DNA from: Bdellovibrionales bacterium RIFOXYC1_FULL_37_79
GTDB taxonomy: Bacteria; Bdellovibrionota; Bacteriovoracia; Bacteriovoracales; Bacteriovoracaceae
Direction of reading: 5' to 3'
DNA length: 64,000 nt
NCBI GenBank assembly: GCA_001770015.1
Contig: MEQB01000011.1
Coordinates: 62,001 to 126,000 of the forward strand
In this document: positions 1-7,914 of the stretch, piece after piece
Layout of the letters: the number at the start of each line of letters is the position of its first letter
Numbering within the stretch: the first letter of the stretch is position 1
Translations under genes and position numbers: made by a program
Notes under the pieces: generated by a model
What the model was told of the DNA's origin: nothing
The model's input: the letters and a program-made list of their open reading frames with translations, nothing else
The model's database searches: none

Positions 1-72
1 AATCAATATAAATTATATATAAAAGAAAAAATTGAATATTCAGATAGTGAAATTGTAAAAAAAATTGAATAA
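1..72 (+). CDS. 3' end of an unidentified gene (partial)
   Basis: Frame 1 is open from the window edge to a TAA at 70-72. It encodes about 23 Lys/Glu/Ile-rich residues, ending in a basic run. A strong hairpin follows within 5 bases, which is where a terminator for a plus-strand gene would lie. Too little is visible to name the product, and an open frame this short could be chance. Confidence 0.35.
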   Translation, partial: NQYKLYIKEKIEYSDSEIVKKIE

Positions 73-76
73 AAAA

Positions 77-104
77 AATAGGGAAGAATGTCTTCTTCCC
101 TATT
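77..104. terminator. bidirectional intrinsic terminator
   Basis: A perfect 11-bp stem (AATAGGGAAGA at 77-87, TCTTCCCTATT at 94-104) encloses a 6-base loop. On the minus strand it is followed by a run of eight T, and on the plus strand by TAAAATTTT. It can end the histone transcript (minus) and the gene entering from the left edge (plus). Confidence 0.8.
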
Positions 105-130
105 TAAAATTTTAACATTTTAAAACAAAA

Positions 131-328
131 TTAAATGTCGCTGGCTTTTACCGTTTTTCTTCCGTTGGCAACACATCGGTCCTGGGCATCTTTAACAATG
201 GCGTAAACTCTTTCATTTAATTTTTCAAGAGCTTCCCCTGAAACATTAAGACCAGTAGATTTTAAGGCTTCTTTGGTTTTGGAACTTACAAGTAACATTT
301 CTTTTTCATTTTGGTTTTCGGTTGTCAT
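131..328 (-). CDS. bacterial histone-fold protein (Bd0055-like)
   Basis: Small DNA-binding histone-fold protein of 65 residues. The reading frame extends further upstream, but the ATG at 326-328 has a GGAG site 6 bases ahead and gives the right length. After a polar N-terminus come a short helix (about 11-22), a long amphipathic central helix (about 28-45, SGEALEKLNERVYAIVKDA) and a loop plus short helix with the signature NGRKTVKASDI. In archaeal histones and in the Bdellovibrio protein Bd0055, this RKT(V) loop contacts DNA and pairs with the partner loop. The truncated third helix is typical of bacterial single-histone proteins. The gene is monocistronic, with a promoter in the gap after glutamine synthetase and its own hairpin terminator, which suggests strong independent expression. 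Family assignment rests on recalled sequence pattern, not a search. Confidence 0.85.
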   Translation of the reverse strand: MTTENQNEKEMLLVSSKTKEALKSTGLNVSGEALEKLNERVYAIVKDAQDRCVANGRKTVKASDI

Positions 329-371
329 ATTATTCTCCGTTTTAATAGTTCTAGAAATTAACAACATAGAT

Positions 372-401
372 ATTGTAGAGATAAAGTTCCTTTATCCTCA
401 A
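372..401 (-). promoter_or_regulatory. putative sigma-70 promoter of the histone gene
   Basis: On the minus strand, TTGAGG (396-401) is 18 bases from TACAAT (372-377). This would start transcription near 365 and leave a leader of about 35-40 bases before the histone ATG. Confidence 0.5.
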
Positions 402-459
402 GTAAAAAATGTTAAAAAAATTAAAAAACATTTTTGCGATGGGTGTTATGAATAATTAA

Positions 460-2001
460 TTAGTGTTTATGCAGATCTTTATGCATGATTTCACGGGTTG
501 CCTGCAGCCGTTTATCAGCAGTTAAATGACTAAATCGGTTATTAATATCATTATCCTCTTCAGCTTGTAGTTTTTTTATTACATGATTGATAATTTCTTT
601 TGAAAATAACCCATCTTTTTCGTAAAGATATCGCTCGTTGTTTAGTGCTTCTGCCGATTCATAGCAGCTAGTCGGTAGCGAATCATAATCACCGGGTTTT
701 TTATTTGAACCCTTAGGAAAATGAAGTTTTTCCGCAAAGGCCAGGGAGTTTTCATCAGTCAGTCCATCAATCGCTGCACATACAATTGCCGCCAGTAATA
801 AGTGAACATGCGCAGATCCGTCAGGGCTTCGAAGTTCAACTGTTTGCCTGGAGCCAATTTCTGCTTCATAGCTATCTTTTTGATAGGGGTTGACTAATTT
901 TGCTAAATCCTCGTGCATATTCCAACCCAGGGGAATACGAATGAGTGCTGCTCGATTCTGTTCTGACCAGCACACTGTCGTGGGAGCTTCTTGATGGGCC
1001 ACTAGACGTAGATAAGCGCTGGAAACAGAGTTACCAAAAGCGGTCATGGATTGAGCATGTTTAAGTAAACCACCGATCAGTTTTTTAGCTTGGGTGCTTA
1101 GGTTTCCGTCACTGTTGGTCATTATGTTCTTTTTGCCATCAACTAGTTCCATATGGAAATGAAGACCATTTCCGGCCATGCCTTCTTCCAATTTGGGGGT
1201 GAAGGTGGCGGTACATCCCCAGCGATATGCCACATTTCTAATGACCCATTTGGCAAGTGGAATGTAGTTGGCCATGTCTTCAATTGGCCTGGGTAGAAAT
1301 TCAATTTCGTATTGCTCACAACGTTTACCAGAAATTTCGGTATCCGTTGATTTTAGGGAATCGATATAACCAACTTCGGAGTGAGCATATTTCACCGAAG
1401 CTGTGATGGTTGAAATAATATCCATCATTTCATTTAACATTTGTCTTGATTTTACGAAGGGGGAAGATTGATGATAACCCCTTTGAGGAATACCTCTAAA
1501 AAGGTGATCCTTGTGATCATAGATAATATAAAATTCTAGTTCTCCCAGAACGTTGAGTTTTAAATTGGTATTTGCTTCCAATTTTTTATGAGCCTCAACT
1601 AAAATATTGTACGGAGAACACATTGCTGGTTTTCCCTCTTTATCAACGAAACGACAAATGATTCCCAAAGTATTTTCCTCGAAAGGAGAAATAAAAGCAG
1701 TCTTGTAAATAGGAACGATATAGAGGTCACTATTGGAAGGATCAATAATGCCTTTAAAAATGCTGCTTCCGTCAATTCGTTCTCCTTGAGCTAAAATGAG
1801 TTCGGCATATTTATATGAATTGACAGGGACTTTTAATTCCTTAAGTTTCCCATCGAAACCTATGTAGTGCAAATTAATTTGTTTTATATTGTGCTCTTCA
1901 ATAACTTTCATTAAGTCTTTTCTTTGAAATTCATTGGGATTTTTTCCAAGAATTTTTACCAAGGGAGTAAGTGCCAGCTCATTATAGTTTTGATGTACCA
2001 T
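460..2001 (-). CDS. glnA: glutamine synthetase
   Basis: ATP-dependent ligation of ammonia to glutamate, expected as a cytosolic ring. The 513-residue protein has an N-terminal beta-grasp domain (about 35-125) and the catalytic domain: a metal-binding Glu motif in LGELEFYI, the second Glu cluster in EIEFLPRP, the ATP/glutamate loop in GNGLHFHMEL, the substrate arginine in SEQNRAALIRIP, and ELRSPDGSAHVHL near the C-terminal active-site strand. I do not see the NLY-type adenylylation motif of enterobacterial GlnA, so it is a divergent type I enzyme. The start is supported by AAGGA upstream and a promoter at 2041-2069. A gamma-glutamyl-amine ligase of the same fold is the main alternative. Confidence 0.85.
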   Translation of the reverse strand: MVHQNYNELALTPLVKILGKNPNEFQRKDLMKVIEEHNIKQINLHYIGFDGKLKELKVPVNSYKYAELILAQGERIDGSSIFKGIIDPSNSDLYIVPIYKTAFISPFEENTLGIICRFVDKEGKPAMCSPYNILVEAHKKLEANTNLKLNVLGELEFYIIYDHKDHLFRGIPQRGYHQSSPFVKSRQMLNEMMDIISTITASVKYAHSEVGYIDSLKSTDTEISGKRCEQYEIEFLPRPIEDMANYIPLAKWVIRNVAYRWGCTATFTPKLEEGMAGNGLHFHMELVDGKKNIMTNSDGNLSTQAKKLIGGLLKHAQSMTAFGNSVSSAYLRLVAHQEAPTTVCWSEQNRAALIRIPLGWNMHEDLAKLVNPYQKDSYEAEIGSRQTVELRSPDGSAHVHLLLAAIVCAAIDGLTDENSLAFAEKLHFPKGSNKKPGDYDSLPTSCYESAEALNNERYLYEKDGLFSKEIINHVIKKLQAEEDNDINNRFSHLTADKRLQATREIMHKDLHKH

Positions 2002-2040
2002 TGTTAGTTCCTTGAATAATATAAAGATAAAATATAATTT

Positions 2041-2069
2041 AATATAAGTTGGCTCGGTTGGAAACTCAA
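2041..2069 (-). promoter_or_regulatory. putative promoter of glnA
   Basis: TTGAGT (2064-2069, minus strand) is separated by exactly 17 bases from TATATT (2041-2046). It lies about 40 bases ahead of the glutamine synthetase ATG. Confidence 0.5.
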
Positions 2070-2105
2070 TTCTAATATCGTAAAGATTGTATCTATTTGC
2101 TTTTA

Positions 2106-3746
2106 TTAATACTCAGAAGTGTTATAAATAAGATTTAGCAGTTTTTCAAAGGATGAGACAGAATCTTTATTATTAAAATGGGTGTACAAAGCTGATTTTT
2201 TAAATTCGTCGATTCGGTGATTAAATAGTTTTTTGTTTGAGGGCACCCATAAAGAAAAGCCTTTAAAATAATTTAAAAAATATGTATCCTGTTTGCTCAG
2301 AGATGGATCGGTATAGTAAGGACCAAAACTATTACTCAGCACCATCTGATTCAAGTTGTCCCAAAGTTTTAAGATGGTATTTTTTAAATGCATGCCTTTC
2401 AAGGTCTCCTTATCGCTGTTTTTTTCGGCATAAAGAAGTTGTTCAATAGTGGCGATTAATATTCCAATATCCCGAGTTTCCCCCATGAAAGATGGTGAGT
2501 TTTCAAAAATAACCCTAAGGTCGAGCAGGCGAAACAGATCTTCTTCTATATAATCAATTAGGCTTTGGGCAAAATCCATGAATGATGGGATGAAGAATTT
2601 TTTTAAGGTTTGAGTGGAGAGGGTGCTGGCGGTAAAAGTTCCTTTATTTTTAAGACTGATTAACCCTTGATATCCGTCTTTTTGCATAGATTGACTAACC
2701 ATAAACGGTATCTGTCTGGCTAGATCAAAAGGGGATACTTTTTCGTTTAATTTGTCCAAGATCATTCTATATGGAAGTCCCAGATAATCTTGAATTTGGG
2801 TGGAACCAATTATATAGTCCGTGATGTCAGAAAGCTCCGTTGCCACTTCTAGGGTCTGCATTAGGCAGGCATCAAAGGCAACTATGTCGATTGGTTTGTC
2901 ATATTGCAACTGCAATAAAGTGTTTTTGATGGTTTGCTGAATTGATGGAATGTCTAAAAAAGAAAGATCAGTATAGTCAAATGCCACGCCACCAAACACC
3001 TTGTCGTAGGGAAATTCATTTCTAATTTCAAAATTATATTGATTGTTGAGAGCTTCCACAGCAATGTTTTCTGATTTTAAATATTGGCCGCGGGATGATG
3101 ATTGTAAAGGCTGGTGGTCCTTTCTTATTTTTGATCTATAGCTACTTCCGATATAACCTTCACCATGCCCCCAGATAACCACCATATAGTGTTTGGAAGG
3201 ATAATCTCTCATGGATTGGGTAATGAATCGCTCAAACCGGATATTTTGATCTTTAACCGTATTATTTTGTTCCAGGTATTTCTTGATTACTGGTGAGTCA
3301 ATATTTTTTTCATTAAAGCTTGCAAAAAAATCTAAATCAACACTTGCATCATATACTTTATTGGTTTGGAAAATATGATATCGATTTATACCATTTTTAG
3401 CATAGGTATCGAGTTCAACAATAACATCCACATTGTCAGTAGTGGCCCCGAGATTGTTCTGGTCACTTAGTCGTCTTTCCATTTCATATATATCCCAGTA
3501 GGCATAAGGGGAAAGGTCGTTATCTGCTGCCATAAAAATTAAAACGGTCCACTCTTTATGACAGTTTTTGCGATCTAGGGATTTGTAATAAATTTCATAA
3601 GGTTGATGATCATCGTAATAGTCGGATGATATATTTTTTTCTTTAAAAAAGTTTTCACAGTCTATATCGGGAAATAAGACAGGGTAAGCGAAAGCGCTTA
3701 CCCTGCATATAATTAACAATGAGAATATGAAAAATCCAATTCTCAT
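2106..3746 (-). CDS. secreted clostripain-family (C11) cysteine peptidase
   Basis: Secreted peptidase of 546 residues. The signal peptide is about residues 1-20 (hydrophobic core FFIFSLLIICRVSAFA). The C11 fold is recognised from WTVLIFMAADNDLSPYA near residue 70, the catalytic His in VVIWGHGEGY (His194) and the catalytic Cys in IVAFDACLMQ (Cys294). The family normally cleaves after Arg or Lys and often self-processes. Its ATG overlaps the stop of the preceding transglutaminase-like gene (ATGA at 3743-3746), so the two are translationally coupled and probably act together outside the cytoplasm. The C-terminal 200 residues are not recognised. Confidence 0.85.
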   Translation of the reverse strand: MRIGFFIFSLLIICRVSAFAYPVLFPDIDCENFFKEKNISSDYYDDHQPYEIYYKSLDRKNCHKEWTVLIFMAADNDLSPYAYWDIYEMERRLSDQNNLGATTDNVDVIVELDTYAKNGINRYHIFQTNKVYDASVDLDFFASFNEKNIDSPVIKKYLEQNNTVKDQNIRFERFITQSMRDYPSKHYMVVIWGHGEGYIGSSYRSKIRKDHQPLQSSSRGQYLKSENIAVEALNNQYNFEIRNEFPYDKVFGGVAFDYTDLSFLDIPSIQQTIKNTLLQLQYDKPIDIVAFDACLMQTLEVATELSDITDYIIGSTQIQDYLGLPYRMILDKLNEKVSPFDLARQIPFMVSQSMQKDGYQGLISLKNKGTFTASTLSTQTLKKFFIPSFMDFAQSLIDYIEEDLFRLLDLRVIFENSPSFMGETRDIGILIATIEQLLYAEKNSDKETLKGMHLKNTILKLWDNLNQMVLSNSFGPYYTDPSLSKQDTYFLNYFKGFSLWVPSNKKLFNHRIDEFKKSALYTHFNNKDSVSSFEKLLNLIYNTSEY

Positions 3747-5338
3747 TCTTTTTCGTTAGAAAGTCTAATCAGTTCTTCAACTACTTTTGCCAGAGGAGTT
3801 CCATTTGCAGAAGGACTGCCAACAAAACTGGAGTTATAAAGAGCCGCTTTTTTAAATTCTTTAGGAGTATGCTTGGTAGTCATGGATACTTGGGTTAAAG
3901 TTTTATCAAGTTTGGTTTGTGCACGAGCATCTTTTTCAGGGGTCCATAAGAAATCAGGGTGGCTGTTACTATACCATTCGCCACCTACGATTTCACCATC
4001 AGCAGTAATTTCCAGGTCGTATCGATAAGTAACAGACCCCACTGCATCGTAACTGGGACTGTCGGTTTCATTTTGGCTGGGCCTGGTTTCTGCCATATAA
4101 TCAACAAACATTTCAACACCTACGAGATATTTTGCCTGCTTACTTCGATATTTTTTGAATACGTCGTTGGAGTATTCATTGATTTTCAGTAAAACTTCCT
4201 TGTCGTTCCATTTAGTTGACCGGGCCGAAGTTTCCACATTGAAATAACGATAGCTGTAACTATAAACAGGTTGGTTCCAGACTTCGTAATCATAGGATGC
4301 ATCCAAAACAAAGGATCGTCCCTCGGGACCTTTTTTGATTTGATTTACCACGACTTTATGCCAGGTAGCCGGGTTGGAATCAAAGCAGTCTTGATTTTGA
4401 ATTCGTCCATGTTCATCTTTTTTCGGGTTTTTAGTATTGCATCGTCCTCCAATAAATTTTGTTCCGTAAGATGCCTTGGCCCAAAGCAAGGAGGCGAGTG
4501 CCTTGATATCTGAAGGATAGAATGTGATGGGGGTTTCTCCATCGGCAGCGGTGACCGTAATGGCATTTTTAGGTCTTGGTATCATGTAAGCAGCCGGTGC
4601 CCATCCGTGACATATTCCCATCCAATGTTCCACATCTTTTTCGGGTGTCCAGTAAGCTTGGCCTTCGGCCCACATCGCCTTGGTCAGGGTATAATTTTCA
4701 TCACCGATAAGTAGATCGTATTTTTCTGAGGGGGATAAATAATTGATCTTACCTTGTTCAATATATTGGGATACCGGGAAAGTGGTAAAGTGAGTATCAA
4801 AAATATTTTTCCACCCCGTAACATGTTTGACGTCGTAGTCAGCATATCTATAACCAAGGATCCCTCTAGCGATTGGCCAATAATCGTCTGACCAGGGTTG
4901 TGCATCCAGTTCTCCACCTAAATAACCTTCCTCATCACGAATTGATTTTTCAATGTCATTTAAATTGTTCAGGTGATAGAAAGTGGAATCAACCAGGTCT
5001 TCTGCCCGATCGTTGGTTAAAAAACTTGCTTTTCCTTGTAGACTGTCGTCTCCCAGACATTGGGTGACCCCATTAATTTCTTTGCAAAAATTCTGTTTGG
5101 CCTTTTGATGGTCTTTGATAGAGATGAATTCACGTGAATCAATTGTTTCTTTTGGAAACAAAGTGGCAGGTCGGGATTTAGGGGGTAATTGTTCTAATAC
5201 CAGTGCAGGGTTGGCATGAAACTGTTTGAGAAATAGAGTAAGATCTTTCGCCTGATGAGTTTCACTCTGAGCATTTGCGCCAAGAGCACATAAGCTCAAA
5301 ACGTTGACAATAAAAATTGAATGTTTAGAAAATTTCAT
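3743..5338 (-). CDS. secreted transglutaminase-elicitor-like protein
   Basis: Exported protein of 531 residues. The ATG at 5338 is chosen because the upstream in-frame GTG lies inside the GGAG ribosome site. Signal peptide about 1-23 (SIFIVNVLSLCALGANA). The central region contains WMGICHGWAPAAYM, matching the nucleophile Cys region of the transglutaminase elicitor family first known from Phytophthora GP42, then TWHKVVVNQI and FVLDASYDYEVWNQP, which plausibly supply the catalytic His and Asp. These enzymes crosslink Gln to Lys side chains. Bacterial members are rare and their substrates unknown. It is the first gene of a two-gene operon with the C11 peptidase, which could be its activator. 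Family call is from motif recognition. Confidence 0.7.
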   Translation of the reverse strand: MKFSKHSIFIVNVLSLCALGANAQSETHQAKDLTLFLKQFHANPALVLEQLPPKSRPATLFPKETIDSREFISIKDHQKAKQNFCKEINGVTQCLGDDSLQGKASFLTNDRAEDLVDSTFYHLNNLNDIEKSIRDEEGYLGGELDAQPWSDDYWPIARGILGYRYADYDVKHVTGWKNIFDTHFTTFPVSQYIEQGKINYLSPSEKYDLLIGDENYTLTKAMWAEGQAYWTPEKDVEHWMGICHGWAPAAYMIPRPKNAITVTAADGETPITFYPSDIKALASLLWAKASYGTKFIGGRCNTKNPKKDEHGRIQNQDCFDSNPATWHKVVVNQIKKGPEGRSFVLDASYDYEVWNQPVYSYSYRYFNVETSARSTKWNDKEVLLKINEYSNDVFKKYRSKQAKYLVGVEMFVDYMAETRPSQNETDSPSYDAVGSVTYRYDLEITADGEIVGGEWYSNSHPDFLWTPEKDARAQTKLDKTLTQVSMTTKHTPKEFKKAALYNSSFVGSPSANGTPLAKVVEELIRLSNEKE

Positions 5339-5485
5339 AATTATCTCCACAAAAAAGTTTGATTTGAAATAAGATATATAACGATTAATTCAAAAAAGTA
5401 CCTAAATCTTTATCATATTGAATTTTTTACAATATAGGTGAAAAAGCAGTTTCTTTGAACAATCCAAGTCGGGGGCGTTATTGGC

Positions 5486-6214
5486 TTAATTGATAATTTT
5501 GTCTGAAGGAATCCAACCTTTGCGGTTCTCTCCCAAGGTCACTAAAATCCAATTATCTTTTTTGTCTACCACCACTACTTCGCTACCTTCATGGAGGGTA
5601 AACAGTTTGATAGAGTCAACGCCAATCGTAGAGAAAACCGAGGCTTCCGGGGAGGTGATGACCCCAATTTCCTTTTTGGAAAAAGTATGGATAGTAAGCA
5701 GTGTGCCAGTTAAGAAAAGAAGTATAATTGCAATGTATCTGGTGGAGATAATGATGAAGTTTTTCCTATACAGGGAAATAATCATGATACTCCAGAAAAA
5801 TAGGGCAAAAACAGTTACCAGAATTAAAAGCTCATCTTCGTTAAATGGAATGTTAAATAAATCTAATAGATCCTTGTTATTTTCCTGTTTATCGATTTTT
5901 TGATTTCTGGCATATTCAAGGTTGTATTTTACATCACCATGGCGGGGAAGAATTTTACGAGCCTTGATGTAAAAGAAAATGGATTTTCCCAGTTCACCAT
6001 TTTTATAATAGGCATTGGCCAGGTTATAATAAAGCTCACCTGATTTTGGGTAACGATCAATCAGTTCGTGGTATTTGGAAAGGGCACTCTTGTAATCGCC
6101 CTGATCATAAAGGGTATTTGAATCGATAAATATTTTGGTATCAATTTCGTTCATGCCCAGGACGTTAAATGAAAATAACAGGAGAAAATAGAGGGATAAA
6201 ATTTTAATCATCAT
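5486..6214 (-). CDS. batE: BatE-like TPR and SH3 protein
   Basis: Last gene of the Bat operon, 242 residues. Signal peptide about 1-20, two to three TPR units at about 28-100 (DQGDYKSALSKYHELIDRYP, then YYNLANAYYKNGELGKSIFFY), a membrane segment pair at about 130-180, and a C-terminal bacterial SH3 domain ending in GENRKGWIPSDKIIN. This order is typical of BatE. The start codon overlaps the batD stop (ATGA at 6211-6214). It likely acts at the inner membrane with BatA/B/D. The exact role of Bat proteins is unsettled; they are linked to oxygen and envelope stress in Bacteroides and Leptospira. Confidence 0.8.
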   Translation of the reverse strand: MMIKILSLYFLLLFSFNVLGMNEIDTKIFIDSNTLYDQGDYKSALSKYHELIDRYPKSGELYYNLANAYYKNGELGKSIFFYIKARKILPRHGDVKYNLEYARNQKIDKQENNKDLLDLFNIPFNEDELLILVTVFALFFWSIMIISLYRKNFIIISTRYIAIILLFLTGTLLTIHTFSKKEIGVITSPEASVFSTIGVDSIKLFTLHEGSEVVVVDKKDNWILVTLGENRKGWIPSDKIIN

Positions 6215-7911
6215 AATTCTCTCTCCAATTTCTTAACAATTTTTAAAAGGGTGACTATTAAATCATCTTTTTCCTGGTCGCTTATGGTAACACCGCCAAA
6301 TTGAAAATTATCCAGCTTGATAAATATGTTTTTCAGCTCGAGGTGGGTTTGTTTGGATATTTTGGATGGGGAAAAGATTTTATCAAGATCGATGGTGGTA
6401 ATGGATTTTCCATCTAGTTGAAGCTTGTCCCCTAAATATTCTCTGAGTAAAGTGGAAGCCTGAGAACAAAAATTAGCTTGATTTTTTATATTTTTAAATT
6501 GCCGGTTGAAAACACCAAATGCCTTGTTTTTTCTTAATTTTTTAATATCTATTTTAAGTTTGTTTTTTATATGTTTTTGATAATAAAGAAAAAGGTATAG
6601 AATAAAAGTCAAAATATTAAAGACATAAAGCTGACTCATTTTTATTTTTTTGGTGAAATTTCCCTCTAATACGCCGGGATGGTAAAATATTGGCATCAGG
6701 TCGGTTGCTAGCAGGTTAATATTTTTCTTTTCACTGGTTACGTTATTAAAGTTTGCCAGTTTGAATTCCTCTTCTCCATTTTCAGATGGTAACACATTAA
6801 TAGAAATTGCTTGTGTGGATTTGGATTCATATTTTCCGCTGGCAGGATTGAAAAAAGTGATTTCAATAGACGGAATGGTGATATTTCCAACTTTTTGTGG
6901 AACGATCGCTTTTTTGAAAACCTTGACGCTTTTAATTTGGTTGCCTTGAACTGCTTTATTAAAGGTTGGTTTATCGTTATAAATTTTAAAATCGTTGGTT
7001 TTGATTACAGGCTCAGGAAAATCTTGCGAGTCCCCAATTCCGGCTATCTCAAGCGTTAAGGTGGTGGATTCTCCTCGTTTGATGTTATTTTTTTCGATTG
7101 AGGCGCTGATAGTAAATTCGCCGATTAAACCTGAAAAATTGGATGGTTTGTTGGCAGATGGTAGTTCTTTGATTCTAATTTTGATGGATTCAGAAATCAG
7201 TCTTACCGGTTTGGTTTCTGCACCAAAAAAAGATTGATTGATAATTAATTTAGCATTTATGCTTGCGGGTGGTATTTCAAAAACACCAGTTCTAGTGGGG
7301 ATAAGTAATGTTTTTATTTCAGTTTCTTTCCATCTTACCCCATTAATTATTTTAATAACTGATTTTTCAGATCCCAGGCTTTCAGAGATAAAACTATCGA
7401 ATTTAGGGATTTCAAGTGTGGAATTGTATAATTGAACCTTATTAAAAAGTTTAAAGGTGTAGATAACTTGTTCACCCAGGTATGCTTCTTTTTTATCCAG
7501 AAAGGCTTCAACATAATAATTTCGTTCCTTGTTTGGTAAGTTAGCAGCATTTGAAATTGTAATGGAGATGGTATTACTGGTATATTCTTTGCCATCTATA
7601 TCCACAGAGGCAGGCCCTAGCGTAAAAACACCAGGTTTGATTGGAGAAAGTTGAAATTGATGGCTGGTGGAAATTGTGGTGTCACCGTTTATAATATTAA
7701 TCTGAGAACTACTCCCTTCGTGTTGTATATTGAAGTTTCCGTTAGTGTTAATAATGGGAGTAGAGGTGTTCCGGGCACCGACAATTTTTACGTTAACGCC
7801 AATCACTTCATTTAAACTCATGGTATCTGAATCGACTTCCAGATGTACCTGGATTTGAGCATAACAAAGATTAGAGAAAATTAATAAATATATTAAAAAG
7901 TAAAATTTCAT
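6211..7911 (-). CDS. batD: BatD family membrane protein
   Basis: Protein of 566 residues with signal peptide 1-18 and beta-rich extracytoplasmic repeats, recognisable from QVHLEVDSDTMSLNEVIGVNVKIVGA at the start, YYVEAFLDKKEAYLGEQVIYTF in the second unit and FTISASIEKNNIKRGESTTLTLEIAG in the third. One transmembrane segment (about 430-447) leads to a basic helical cytoplasmic tail of about 115 residues. This is the standard BatD (oxygen tolerance) architecture. It sits between the batB-batC fusion (3 bases away) and batE (overlap). Confidence 0.85.
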   Translation of the reverse strand: MKFYFLIYLLIFSNLCYAQIQVHLEVDSDTMSLNEVIGVNVKIVGARNTSTPIINTNGNFNIQHEGSSSQINIINGDTTISTSHQFQLSPIKPGVFTLGPASVDIDGKEYTSNTISITISNAANLPNKERNYYVEAFLDKKEAYLGEQVIYTFKLFNKVQLYNSTLEIPKFDSFISESLGSEKSVIKIINGVRWKETEIKTLLIPTRTGVFEIPPASINAKLIINQSFFGAETKPVRLISESIKIRIKELPSANKPSNFSGLIGEFTISASIEKNNIKRGESTTLTLEIAGIGDSQDFPEPVIKTNDFKIYNDKPTFNKAVQGNQIKSVKVFKKAIVPQKVGNITIPSIEITFFNPASGKYESKSTQAISINVLPSENGEEEFKLANFNNVTSEKKNINLLATDLMPIFYHPGVLEGNFTKKIKMSQLYVFNILTFILYLFLYYQKHIKNKLKIDIKKLRKNKAFGVFNRQFKNIKNQANFCSQASTLLREYLGDKLQLDGKSITTIDLDKIFSPSKISKQTHLELKNIFIKLDNFQFGGVTISDQEKDDLIVTLLKIVKKLEREL

Positions 7912-7914
7912 TTA

